Both the position numbers and the translations under genes were made by a program. A stretch of 64,000 nt of DNA from an uncultured Lachnospiraceae bacterium (GTDB lineage Bacteria > Bacillota > Clostridia > Lachnospirales > Lachnospiraceae): the NCBI GenBank assembly GCA_910583615.1, contig CAJTXP010000001.1, positions 137,019 to 201,018 on the forward strand, read 5' to 3'. Positions 17,289 to 25,490 of the stretch are shown piece by piece. Every line of letters starts with the position of its first letter. Position 1 is the stretch's first letter. The notes under the pieces were generated by a model that saw nothing but the letters and a program-made list of their open reading frames with translations, was not told the DNA's origin and did not search any database.

Positions 17289-20129
17289 CTATTCTATTCT
17301 AAACGCAATCGTCATGATGTGCGTAATCTTTGTTTTCCCGTTCAGCTTCTGACGGATTTCTTCCTGCAGCTTATCTTTCTGCATATCAATCTCATCTTCA
17401 CGTACATAAATGTCGCGCTGCATCTGCTTGCGTTTCTTTTCCAACTTATTGATTTCGTCCTTCATGGCAACAATCTGATCAAGCGGAAGATGCGTGCTGA
17501 CGCGGACTTCCTTTCTCTTTTCAGTAATCAGCTTTCCAAGCTCCTTCATTTCACGCTGCAGAGCCTCTTTCAAATCATCGCTGTAGGCATCCAGCTTGTC
17601 ACATTCTGCCAGATAAAATTCCTTGTTCGCATCTTCAACCATCTGCTGTCTGGCCGCAATGCGCTCTTTTCTCTGATTAATCAGCGCTATGCTCTCCGGT
17701 AGACATTCACCAGTTATGGATGCGGGCAGTTCCAGCATGGAATTAATACTGTCATCATCCAGCGCCGTACCATCTTCCGTAATGGCCGTAAAGATGATAT
17801 GCTCCTCATATCCAAGCCCGTCATAGGACAGCTTATCCACGGACAGCACACCTTTCAGCCTTGGATGAACCATGAAAAAGGAGATATTCCTGTCCGACGC
17901 AGTGTATTCAAAGCGGAGTTCGGCATTACTAAGCGGTACAGACATTGATTCCGATAACCAGGAAAGATACAACGGGTCTTCCCGACGAAGGAATACATCG
18001 CCTTCCTCCTCGGCGTCCCGCCATTTCAGGTTATATGTACGCTCCATTTTCCCATCATGAAACCGCAATCTCCACTGTTCATTCGGTTCAATTCGGCTTG
18101 CGCCGTGTGCTAAGAAAAAGCAGTATATCCACTGCGTGTACTTGTCAAGGCTTGCTATAGTCTCGCTCTGGCAGGTGGCAAGTCTCGCAGCAACCTCTTC
18201 ATCGAAGTTTTCCAAAATAGACTGGCGAGCCAAAGTCATTTTGTCTTGTATCTGTTCAGAAAGTTCCTCCTGCAACAGGTCAAACTCAATCTGTATATCT
18301 TCGGCGGTTTTGCATTTCTGATAGATTTCTGCAATGCGCATTTCAAAATCCACGCCGGACTCCAATGTCCCCAGAATCTCATCCGAAGAACCAAATACGC
18401 CCTCGAACAGCTGAAATTTCTGCGCCAGCAATTCATAGACACGTTTGTCAGCGGCGTTTTTCTGATTCAGGAAATTAATGACAACGACATCATTTTTCTG
18501 CCCATATCTGTGGCAGCGTCCGATACGCTGCTCAATACGTTGCGGATTCCACGGCAAATCGTAGTTGACCACAAGGCTGCAGAATTGCAGATTGATACCC
18601 TCTGCGGCGGCTTCTGTTCCAATCAAGATGCAGGCACGGTCACGGAATTCCTCAACCACGGCAGCTTTCATGTCCGCCTGTTTGGAACCGGAAACCAAAC
18701 CATCGTCCTTATGGCGTTCCTTCCACTCGGCATAAATGCACTTGGAGCCTTCATCGTTATTCAAACCATTCAGAAAGACAATCTGCCCTTCATATCCATG
18801 ATTGGACAAAAGATTGAACAAATAGGATTGAGTTCTTCTGGATTCGGTAAATATTACAGCTTTCTGCTGTCCCCCAAGTTCCTCCATTTTCTGGAATCCC
18901 TGCTCTAATGCGGACAGAAGGTTGTCTCCCTTGGAATTGGCATTAATGCTCTGTGCCAGTTCCAGAAATCGCTCCAACTGTTCAAGTTCGCGCTGGATAC
19001 CGACATGGTCGCGTTTCAAGTCAGCTGTCAGGGTATCTTCCCCATCGTCCGAATTTTCATCCGCCAGTTCATCAAAACTGTCATAATCATCTAAGTTAAG
19101 CTCCGCCTCCACGCCTGCCAGCAGTCCACGAAGACGGCTAATCAGCGATTCAAGGGTTCCTGCAATCGCGAACGAGGACGATGCCAGAAGTTTGCGCAGC
19201 ACCATTGTAATCAATGTGCGCTGCCCATCCGGTAAAGCATACAGTTTGTCCGTCTGCAAATAATCCGATATAGCAATATACAGTTCTTCCTCATCCTTTG
19301 TCGGCTCATACTCCATTAGAATGGCATGCCTCTCCGTATAACGCACATATTCCGTCACCTGTTTGCGGAGCGTCCTCTTGCAAATAGTATCAAGCCTTTT
19401 CCGCAAGTTGGAATTACGGATTTCCAAATTAGAGACCGAAACATACATCTCTTTGAATGTCTTGCTATCACCAAAGACCCGATCGTCAATAATGCTCACA
19501 AGTCCATAAAGTTCCATAAGATTGTTTTGAAACGGAGTCGCCGTCAGAAGAAGTTTTTTTCTTCCTTGCAAAGCCACTTTTAATTTTTTGCCCATAACAT
19601 TATTGGACTTATAGACATTTCTCAGCCTGTGTGCCTCATCAACAATAACCAAGTCCCATGGAACCAGATGGAGGTCAATAGCCTTTTTTGATGCGAACTG
19701 GTAAGAACAGATGATTACTTTGTCCGTAACATCAAACGGGTTTGTCTGTCCTTCCTTTTTTCGCTTATTGTACACGGTCGATTCCATAAGCATGGATTCA
19801 ATATAAAATTTGTCGCTAAGTTCTGCCCGCCACTGCATGCGGAGAGCCGCAGGTACAATCAACAATATGTGTCTTTTTCGTTCTGCCCAACATTGAGCTA
19901 ATACAAGGCCGGCTTCAATGGTCTTTCCAAGACCGACTTCGTCAGCCATCAGTGCGCCATTTCCAAGCGGCGACTTCATCGCAAACAGAGCGGCATCGAC
20001 CTGATGCGGATTTAAATCGACCTTAACACCGGACATGGCGGATACAATGGAATCAACGCTTGAAGGTGGCCTTTTCAGTAAAAGCTGTTCTGCAAAGTAG
20101 CGTGACTGGTGCGGAGTATAATTTTCCAT
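17289..20129 (-). CDS. SNF2-family helicase (DrmD/RapA-like) heading the defence operon
   Basis: 946 residues. Motifs: NPHQVDAALFAMKS (Q-like), Walker A MADEVGLGKTIEAGLV (about residue 62), motif II IVDEAHRLRN, motif III LLTATPFQNN, and helicase-C motifs GTEAAAEGINLQ and QRIGRCHRYGQKNDVVVINF. The final roughly 170 residues form a long charged coiled coil. This type is known from RapA and from DISARM's DrmD, but no drmA/B/C genes are present. It is the first gene of a minus-strand operon with the small gene, mod, res, nuclease-like and ATPase genes. A degraded XRE reading frame ends 3 bases before its ATG. Confidence 0.88.
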   Translation of the reverse strand: MENYTPHQSRYFAEQLLLKRPPSSVDSIVSAMSGVKVDLNPHQVDAALFAMKSPLGNGALMADEVGLGKTIEAGLVLAQCWAERKRHILLIVPAALRMQWRAELSDKFYIESMLMESTVYNKRKKEGQTNPFDVTDKVIICSYQFASKKAIDLHLVPWDLVIVDEAHRLRNVYKSNNVMGKKLKVALQGRKKLLLTATPFQNNLMELYGLVSIIDDRVFGDSKTFKEMYVSVSNLEIRNSNLRKRLDTICKRTLRKQVTEYVRYTERHAILMEYEPTKDEEELYIAISDYLQTDKLYALPDGQRTLITMVLRKLLASSSFAIAGTLESLISRLRGLLAGVEAELNLDDYDSFDELADENSDDGEDTLTADLKRDHVGIQRELEQLERFLELAQSINANSKGDNLLSALEQGFQKMEELGGQQKAVIFTESRRTQSYLFNLLSNHGYEGQIVFLNGLNNDEGSKCIYAEWKERHKDDGLVSGSKQADMKAAVVEEFRDRACILIGTEAAAEGINLQFCSLVVNYDLPWNPQRIEQRIGRCHRYGQKNDVVVINFLNQKNAADKRVYELLAQKFQLFEGVFGSSDEILGTLESGVDFEMRIAEIYQKCKTAEDIQIEFDLLQEELSEQIQDKMTLARQSILENFDEEVAARLATCQSETIASLDKYTQWIYCFFLAHGASRIEPNEQWRLRFHDGKMERTYNLKWRDAEEEGDVFLRREDPLYLSWLSESMSVPLSNAELRFEYTASDRNISFFMVHPRLKGVLSVDKLSYDGLGYEEHIIFTAITEDGTALDDDSINSMLELPASITGECLPESIALINQRKERIAARQQMVEDANKEFYLAECDKLDAYSDDLKEALQREMKELGKLITEKRKEVRVSTHLPLDQIVAMKDEINKLEKKRKQMQRDIYVREDEIDMQKDKLQEEIRQKLNGKTKITHIMTIAFRIE

Positions 20130-20132
20130 TGT

Positions 20133-20299
20133 TTACCTCTCTTTCGCAGAACCCTCAGAATCATCTATTTCCATAATATCCGATATATCGCACTTAAGGG
20201 CAATGCAAATTTTCTCCAAAATTTCTGTGTTTACATTTTCATTCCTGCCAAGCTTCGTAATTGATGCAGCGCTCACGCCCGACATTTGTTGCAGATGTT
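20133..20299 (-). pseudogene. XRE-type regulator remnant in front of the SNF2 gene
   Basis: The minus strand reads LQQMSGVSAASITKLGRNEN, VNTEILEKICIALKCDISDI, then MEIDDSEGSAKER and stop, followed by ACA and the helicase ATG. This is the C-terminal two thirds of an HTH protein nearly identical to the intact regulator at 21559-21765 (LQQLAGISAASVTKLGKNEN). The N-terminus is lost at the inverted repeat 20291-20332. The original gene probably regulated the operon behind it. Confidence 0.85.
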
Positions 20300-20332
20300 C
20301 ATAAAATGTTCAAAGATTTTTTGAACATCTGC
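20291..20332. other. Nested inverted repeats at the xre break
   Basis: GCAGATGTTC (20291-20300) and GAACATCTGC (20323-20332) form a perfect 10-bp inverted repeat. A second one, ATGTTCAAA/TTTGAACAT, lies within at 20306-20328. The outer left arm overlaps the XRE codons for EHLQ. It could be an operator or the scar of a palindrome-mediated rearrangement. Confidence 0.65.
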
Positions 20333-20640
20333 TTATTCATTCAACATCACCAAATAACCATCTAATCTTTTATTTATATACTTTGTAAACAACTTTGCCA
20401 TTGCGTTTAAATTATGCTTTACGTGATATTCGTCAAACGTGTTATAAAATGATAGCATAACATATGTCCCAAAAAACGGACTCAAAACGGCTCGCTCGGA
20501 AATTTTTAAAATTATTCTTTATGTATTCCAGATAAATATCTTCCCCATTCTTTTATTGAATACCGTATTAACGATTGAACACTTTTTAACGAACCCCCTT
20601 TGTTAATCGTTAATGGGGTATGCAAAATTCAGTTTCTTGT
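20333..20640 (-). other. Stretch with two coding remnants, no intact gene
   Basis: The minus strand from 20518 down to the stop at 20333 reads RIILKISERAVLSPFFGTYV, ... DEYHVKHNLNAMAKLFTKYI, ... LDGYLVMLNE. Between about 20530 and 20640 another frame reads PLTINKGGSLKSVQSLIRYS and IKEWGRYLSGIHKE before a stop. Both look like protein C-termini but have no starts and match no family that I know. They separate the xre remnant from hsdM'. Bases 20641-20766 show nothing. Confidence 0.4.
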
Positions 20641-20766
20641 ACCAATCCTTAACGCTATCAGCTGCTGCCATAGGACAAAATAAAAAGACCCCAAAATGAA
20701 GTTCCACCTAAATTCCCTCTATTTCTGCGACTTTGCGCCGTATTCACCCCCGTTAAATTGTATCAA

Positions 20767-21468
20767 TCACGCAACTGTCTCATCATAACAGGAATAGGTT
20801 GCGTCCTTGATTTGCTCTGCAATCGGCATAAAGACAAGGTCTGCCATCAGTTCAACGACATCGCGGGGCGTCCAGTGTTCCCCGGCCTCCTCGTTGTTTT
20901 CCTCATTGAACTTGCGGATCAGTTCCTCAAAAATCGTCCCCATGCCGTGGTTATCCAGTCCAGGATGCTTCACTATCGTCTGTTCATCGTCCTTATAGAC
21001 CGGGTTCGGGGAAAGGTTGATGTCCGGCGAGATGAATTTCTCAATCACTGCCCCCAGAATATCCGCCTCGATCATCGTGTCAATCTGATTGCGGAACTTG
21101 AACTTCTCCAAAATCTCCTGTACATTAGGGGAGAAACCGTCCAGGTAAGCCTCAAAGTCGACCTTCAGCGTTTGTTTCTTTGCACGGCTGGTGAGGTCGC
21201 GCAGGCGGAACGGCGAGGCGTTACAGAATGCCTGTCCCGCCACATTGCACAGTGCCGGCCATTGATTATCAATTCTGGCTTCATCCAGCTTTTTCTTCAT
21301 TTCAAGAACAGCCTTTTTGCTGTCCTCCAGCATGGCATCCAGGCGGCGGATTACTGTCATCGGTAAAATGACATCACGATATTTTCCACGCACATACACG
21401 TCACGCAGGCAGTCATCCGCAATTCCCCATATAAAGCTTACGATTGTATTGTGAATTTGATTGTCCAT
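20767..21468 (-). pseudogene. hsdM: Type I modification HsdM, N-terminal fragment
   Basis: 233 residues matching the front of a type I N6-adenine methyltransferase: VSFIWGIADDCLRDVYVRGK, YRDVILPMTVIRRLDAML, MGTIFEELIRKFNEENNEEA, GEHWTPRDVVELMADLVF. The frame reaches YSCYDETVA and stops exactly where the SAM-binding motif (usually DGACGTGG or similar) should begin, so motif I and the catalytic NPPF are gone and it cannot methylate. The start is intact, and an XRE regulator lies 90 nt upstream. It pairs by orientation with the hsdR tail at 8362. Confidence 0.88.
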
Positions 21469-21558
21469 GTGTCTTTATTCCCTTCTCTCGGAGATTGGCA
21501 TCTTTCGACTTACAGGAGATTGATTGCTGTTTCAAAACTTATTTCCTGTTAAACAGAT

Positions 21559-21765
21559 TTATTTTTCCCCAGTCATTTCCATAATATCACCGACATCACA
21601 TCTTAGAGCTGTACATATTTTTTCAATAATTTCCGTATTTACATTTTCATTTTTGCCGAGCTTTGTAACGGATGCTGCACTAATCCCAGCTAATTGTTGC
21701 AGATCCTTTTTCTTCATATCCTTATCAATCAACAGTTTCCATAATTTTTTATAACTGATAGTCAT
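21559..21765 (-). CDS. XRE-family HTH regulator
   Basis: 68 residues, Cro/CI-type single HTH (MTISYKKLWKLLIDKDMKKK ... ISAASVTKLGKNENVNTE). AGGGAGG lies seven bases before the ATG at 21765; a longer upstream frame is unlikely. It precedes hsdM' in the same direction and presumably controlled the former type I operon. A truncated near-copy heads the SNF2 operon, so both modules were probably carried behind the same type of regulator. Confidence 0.85.
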   Translation of the reverse strand: MTISYKKLWKLLIDKDMKKKDLQQLAGISAASVTKLGKNENVNTEIIEKICTALRCDVGDIMEMTGEK

Positions 21766-21960
21766 AAATAAACCTCCCTTTTCCGGGAATATATCGATTT
21801 GAAGATTTCTATTGCTTATTATAACAAGACTAATCCTAAAACGCAAGATTTCCTCCTGCGATTGCAGGAGAAAATCGCAGGAACTATTGAATTTCTCATT
21901 TTAATCTGTTATAAGAAATCAGAAAATCGACATGCCTCTTTACAAAGGAGAGATAGAAAT

Positions 21961-22179
21961 ATGATTTTTGTGAGCGGCGTTCATGAAGGGACGCCGAAAG
22001 AAATCCGGGAGACAGCAAAAACTGCTGCGGGCATTAAAAAGAAATTTTATTTTTCCTACTATTCAGGAAAAGATAAGGCTATTGCATATAAATTAAAAAA
22101 TGTAGTGATTTACGAAAAGCCCAAGGCTTTGTCTGATTACGGTATCCGTCAGGCTCCGCAATCTTTCGTATATTTATAG
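21961..22179 (+). pseudogene. ASCH/PUA-like protein, C-terminal half
   Basis: 72 residues from ATG 21961, with AAAGGAGAG in front. The sequence VSGVHEGTPKEIRETAKTAA, ... YYSGKDKAIAYKLKNVVIYE, ... KALSDYGIRQAPQSFVYL matches the second half of small ASCH-domain proteins. The first half, which normally carries a KPEF..I..GEKRYEYR-type motif, is absent: an open frame runs back to 21799 but is not similar. A truncated gene that gained or kept a ribosome-binding site is the likeliest reading. Confidence 0.55.
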
Positions 22180-22187
22180 ACGGCTAT

Positions 22188-22243
22188 AAAACAGCCCTTC
22201 TGCATCCGCTCAAAACCACCGGCGGATACAGAAGGGCTGCTTC
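22188..22243 (-). terminator. Bidirectional hairpin; terminator of the aldo/keto reductase gene
   Basis: CAGCCCTTCTG (22192-22202) pairs with CAGAAGGGCTG (22229-22239), with an inner ATCCG/CGGAT stem. On the minus strand it is followed by TTTTAT. Confidence 0.8.
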
Positions 22244-22262
22244 TCACTACATTTAAACAGGT

Positions 22263-23108
22263 TTAGACAGGCACGCGTTCCAGATCCGGATGCTCGCCGC
22301 TCCATCCCGCCTGCGGCAGGCAGCGCAGCAGGTGCATGTCTTCTTCCGTAATCACGAATTCCGGCAGTTCCAGATTCTGGCGCATCCGTTCCATGGAGGA
22401 CGCCTTGGGGATCACGGCGATATTCTGCTGCAGCAGAAACCTCAGCAGAAACTGTGCCGGAGACGCCTGATATTTCCGCGCCATCTTCACGACCATAGGC
22501 TCTTCCAGCACGCGCCTCCTCCCAAGCGGACTCCACGCCTGCACCTGGATCCCCCAGGATTTACAGTACTGCACTGCCGCCTCCTGCAGATAGCCGACAT
22601 GCAGTTCCAGCTGGTCCACCATGGGACGCACCTCCGCGGCTTCCATCAAAGCCTCCAGATGATGGGGCAGAAAATTGCTGACTCCGATGGCGCGCACCGT
22701 TCCCCGATGGTACAATTCCTCCAGCGCCTTCCAGCTCCCCCGGTCCAGCTCCTTCCAGTCCGTACTCTCCGGGTCGGGCTTCGGCCAGTGGATCAGGCAC
22801 AGGTCCAGATAATCTGTCTGAAGACGTTCCAGAGATTCCTCAACGCTTTTTTTGGTCTTCTCATAACCCAGGTCGCTCTTCCACACCTTGGAAGTCAGAA
22901 AGAGCTCTTTTCTCGGGATTCCGCTCTCCCGGACCGCCTTTCCCACATATGCTTCATTTCCGTAAAACGCCGCCGTATCCAGCATCCGGTAGCCGGCGTC
23001 CAGGGCCATGCGCACCACACGCTCGTCGCTCCCGTCCGTACATTTATACGTTCCGTATCCAATGCGCGGCATCTTTACTCCGTTCTGCAAAACAACATAC
23101 TGTTCCAT
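22263..23108 (-). CDS. Aldo/keto reductase
   Basis: 281 residues. The aldo/keto reductase signatures are visible: GYRMLDTAAFYGNE with catalytic Asp and Tyr (residues about 43-55), the Lys of LTSKVWKSDL, LCLIHWPKP with the catalytic His, and the NADPH-binding VIPKASSMERMRQN near residue 240. It should reduce aldehydes or ketones with NADPH in the cytoplasm. GAGGAGGTACGG sets the ATG at 23108. It follows cysK on the same strand after 79 nt and may share its transcript. Confidence 0.92.
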   Translation of the reverse strand: MEQYVVLQNGVKMPRIGYGTYKCTDGSDERVVRMALDAGYRMLDTAAFYGNEAYVGKAVRESGIPRKELFLTSKVWKSDLGYEKTKKSVEESLERLQTDYLDLCLIHWPKPDPESTDWKELDRGSWKALEELYHRGTVRAIGVSNFLPHHLEALMEAAEVRPMVDQLELHVGYLQEAAVQYCKSWGIQVQAWSPLGRRRVLEEPMVVKMARKYQASPAQFLLRFLLQQNIAVIPKASSMERMRQNLELPEFVITEEDMHLLRCLPQAGWSGEHPDLERVPV

Positions 23109-23187
23109 CCGTACCTCCTCTATTTTGTTAAAACATTCACAATCCAAAATTCCGCCGGCTGAACGGTTTCTTTTTCACCCGTGTTTT

Positions 23188-24120
23188 TTATTCCGTAAAC
23201 AGCGGCGTGGAATAATACCGGTCCGCCGTATCCGGAAGAAGCGCCACGATCACCTTTCCTTTGTTTTCCGGACGCTTTGCCAGTTCAATGGCGCCGTGGA
23301 GCGCCGCGCCGGAGGAAATTCCCACCAGGATCCCTTCTTTTTTCGCCAGAAGCTTTGCCGCCGCGAACGCGTCCCCGCTGTCCGCCCGGAAAACCTCATC
23401 GTACACGTCCGTATTCAGGACTTCCGGCACGAAACCCGCACCGATCCCCTGTATCTTGTGCGCGCCTGCTTTTCCTCCGGAAAGGACCGGGGAATCTGCC
23501 GGCTCCAGCGCCACCACCCTGACCTTCGGGTTCTGCTCCTTCAGATACTCTCCGACTCCCGTGATCGTACCTCCGGTGCCGACGCCCGCGATAAAAAGGT
23601 CCACCTTTCCGTCGGTGTCTCTCCAGATCTCCGGGCCCGTCGTCGCCCTGTGGACGGTCGGATTCGCGGGATTGACAAACTGCCCGGGGATAAAGCCGCC
23701 CGGAATCTCTTTCGCCAGCTCCTCCGCCTTCTCGATGGCGCCCGCCATCCCTCTGGAGCCCTCGGTCAGTACCAGCTCCGCGCCGTACGCCTTCAGAATG
23801 TTTCTCCGCTCCACGCTCATGGTCTCCGGCATGGTAAGGATGATCCGGTACCCCTTCGCCGCCGCGATGGCTGCCAGGCCGATTCCTGTATTTCCCGACG
23901 TGGGCTCGATGATCACGGACCCTTCCTTCAGAAGACCCTTTTCCTCCGCGTCCTCGATCATCGCTTTGGCGACCCGGTCCTTTACGCTTCCCGCCGGATT
24001 GAAATATTCCAGCTTCACCAGCACGGTGGCCTCAAGCCCAAGCTCCTTTTCAATATTAGCCACCTCTACCAGCGGTGTATTTCCAATCAGCCCCAGTGTG
24101 CCTTTCGCATATCCTGACAT
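23188..24120 (-). CDS. cysK: Cysteine synthase A (O-acetylserine sulfhydrylase)
   Basis: 310 residues, PLP fold II. The PLP lysine sits in FNPAGSVKDRVAKAM (about residue 44); the substrate loop PTSGNTGIGLA and the PLP phosphate loop GTGGTITGVGEYL are present. It makes L-cysteine from O-acetylserine and sulfide. The ATG at 24120 has AAGGAATGG in front. The promoter (minus strand) is TTGACT-17-TACGAT, overlapped by ACCTAT/ATAGGT at 24171-24189. It is divergent from a Rrf2-type gene, the arrangement known for CymR-like cysteine control. Confidence 0.93.
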   Translation of the reverse strand: MSGYAKGTLGLIGNTPLVEVANIEKELGLEATVLVKLEYFNPAGSVKDRVAKAMIEDAEEKGLLKEGSVIIEPTSGNTGIGLAAIAAAKGYRIILTMPETMSVERRNILKAYGAELVLTEGSRGMAGAIEKAEELAKEIPGGFIPGQFVNPANPTVHRATTGPEIWRDTDGKVDLFIAGVGTGGTITGVGEYLKEQNPKVRVVALEPADSPVLSGGKAGAHKIQGIGAGFVPEVLNTDVYDEVFRADSGDAFAAAKLLAKKEGILVGISSGAALHGAIELAKRPENKGKVIVALLPDTADRYYSTPLFTE

Positions 24121-24154
24121 GTTTCCATTCCTTCTTTCTTCCTTATTCTGGATG

Positions 24155-24292
24155 CATCGTATCACTTTTTACCTATCAAGTCAATAGGTTTATTTGGAAA
24201 TCACAAAAAACCCCATTAAAAACAGACAGTTTGTGGTTTCTGTAACTTGCAGACCCAGTTACCCCATATTATAATAGGTTTATCTGGAAGGA
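24155..24292. promoter_or_regulatory. Divergent cysK / rrf2 promoters with shared operator sequence
   Basis: The rrf2 promoter is TTGCAG (24247-24252), 17 bp, TATAAT (24270-24275). The cysK promoter on the other strand has TTGACT at about 24178-24183 (read in reverse) and TACGAT. The sequence AATAGGTTTATTTGGAA (24183-24199) recurs as AATAGGTTTATCTGGAA at 24273-24289, once at each promoter. This is consistent with one Rrf2-type protein binding both. Confidence 0.75.
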
Positions 24293-24304
24293 GAACAATG
24301 CGAA

Positions 24305-24723
24305 ATGATTTCAACAAAAGGACGCTATGCGCTGCGCATTATGCTGGATCTGGCGCAGCAGAACTCAGAACACCATATTCCGCTGGATGAGATCGCCGCC
24401 AGACAGGAAATATCCAAAAAATATCTGGAAATCCTTATCAAAACACTGGTTCAGAACAAACTGGTGACAGGCCTGCGGGGAAAGGGCGGCGGTTACAGGC
24501 TGACCCGGCATCCTTCAGAATATACCGTCGGCGAGATTCTGGAAGTCATGGAAGGGACGCTGGCAGTGGTGGCATGCCTGCAGGACGGCGCAAAGCCCTG
24601 CAAAAGAAGCGCACAGTGCGCCACCCTTCCCATGTGGAAGGAATTTGACTTTTGGTCCGTGATTTCTTCTTCCATATCACGCTGGAAGACCTGACGGAAA
24701 GCCGTTTCCCCCTGTCCGATTGA
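24305..24723 (+). pseudogene. Rrf2-family regulator (CymR/IscR-like) with a C-terminal frameshift
   Basis: The Rrf2 winged HTH is intact: MISTKGRYALRIMLDLAQQN, EISKKYLEILIKTL and RGKGGGYRLTRHPSEYTVGE. The frame as it stands ends at 24694 with an unusual WSVISSSISRWKT tail. In the next frame from 24652 the expected ending appears: LVRDFFFHITLEDLTESRF, with stop at 24721. The break is at the run of four T's, 24650-24653; a fifth T would restore the frame. This may be real, slippage-prone, or an assembly error. The DNA-binding half would still be made. It probably senses cysteine status and controls cysK. Confidence 0.8.
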
Positions 24724-24822
24724 TTTTCTTTTGTAACATATACTGTTTCAGCTTACCATCTTTTGGCATCTGTACAATTCCTCAAAACAGAATCGAACCA
24801 ATACAGGGTCCTGACACACTGG

Positions 24823-25167
24823 AAAGAGCCACTCGATCGTCTGTTCAATCGAATGGCTCTTTACTCGTCAATCTGAAGTTTCACCTTCATTATCTCCTTT
24901 CAAGATTATTTCCGGATACTGCCAGATTGTTTTGATCCACTGTTCTGTTTTCATCTCTTATCACGTCCGGGAAAGGATCTGCAATTCTGCTTTTCTTCTG
25001 CCTTCTCTTCTTCAGATCCGGTCATCTCTTCCGCCGACATTCGGATCGTTCCCAATCATGATTAAAATTTCATCTTCCCATTGGACCTTTCCTCCATTTC
25101 CAGAGATATTTGTGTATCTCTTTCTTGTTGGTGATTTTATATTACAACATCTCTTTTTATTTGTCAA
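24823..25167 (-). ncRNA. Candidate small RNA transcription unit, copy 1 of 3
   Basis: Minus-strand promoter TTGACA (25162-25167), 17 bp, TAATAT (25139-25144); start expected near 25131. A 5' hairpin AGAGAT/ATCTCT (25102-25121) is followed by a very conserved segment (about 25050-25100). Near the end AAAGGAG stands before GTG AAA CTT CAG ATT GAC GAG TAA (24861-24884), then a 15-bp terminator-like stem 24823-24862 with one G-U pair on this strand. It is convergent with rrf2. A role in trans is inferred; it could also be a mobile repeat that carries a promoter. Confidence 0.65.
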
Positions 25168-25288
25168 TAGTTTTCTGAAAATTTTTTATATTATTTTCAA
25201 TTATCTGCTATCTATCATTTCAAATATGGCGCCAGCATCTCTTTTGAACACCGCATTTCTTTTCAGCAGCCCGCGTGATAAAGCGGCC

Positions 25289-25430
25289 TCAGCAAAATAA
25301 TCTGGTATATTCCGTACATGTATCCGCTATGTGATAAACAAATACGTCCCCGCCGATCTCTCTGTAAATAATCATATGCTTTCCACTGATCACCATTATC
25401 GAGAAAACCATTTGCCGTTTTACCGGCCAT
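25289..25430 (-). pseudogene. RelE/ParE toxin C-terminal remnant
   Basis: The minus strand reads VKRQMVFSIMVISGKHMIIY, then REIGGDVFVYHIADTCTEYT and RLFC before the stop at 25289. This is the pattern of the last two strands of ParE/RelE toxins (GKHxxxY ... VYHI ... Y..LF). Nothing upstream supplies the N-terminus. Compare the intact ParE at 56290. Between this and the sRNA copy nothing else is seen. Confidence 0.5.
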
Positions 25431-25490
25431 AAGATACAATAGAAAGCAGAACAGTAAAACAACATACTACATAAAAGGAGTGTACACAAT

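Noticed and set aside
17235..17702. A 155-codon plus-strand frame inside the SNF2 gene's 3' part
   Set aside because: It is opposite the coiled-coil coding region, and its leucine/phenylalanine-rich composition reflects the antisense of a lysine/glutamate-rich sequence.
9260..20129. A canonical DISARM or BREX system
   Set aside because: No drmA, drmB, drmC, brxC, pglX or pglZ-like gene is present; only the SNF2 helicase and methyltransferase resemble DISARM parts.
24932..25300. Shared plus-strand open frames in all three sRNA copies (hydrophobic, with ISSSHWTFPPFPE)
   Set aside because: Their starts differ, there is no ribosome-binding site, and promoter and terminator point the other way; they are the antisense of the repeat.
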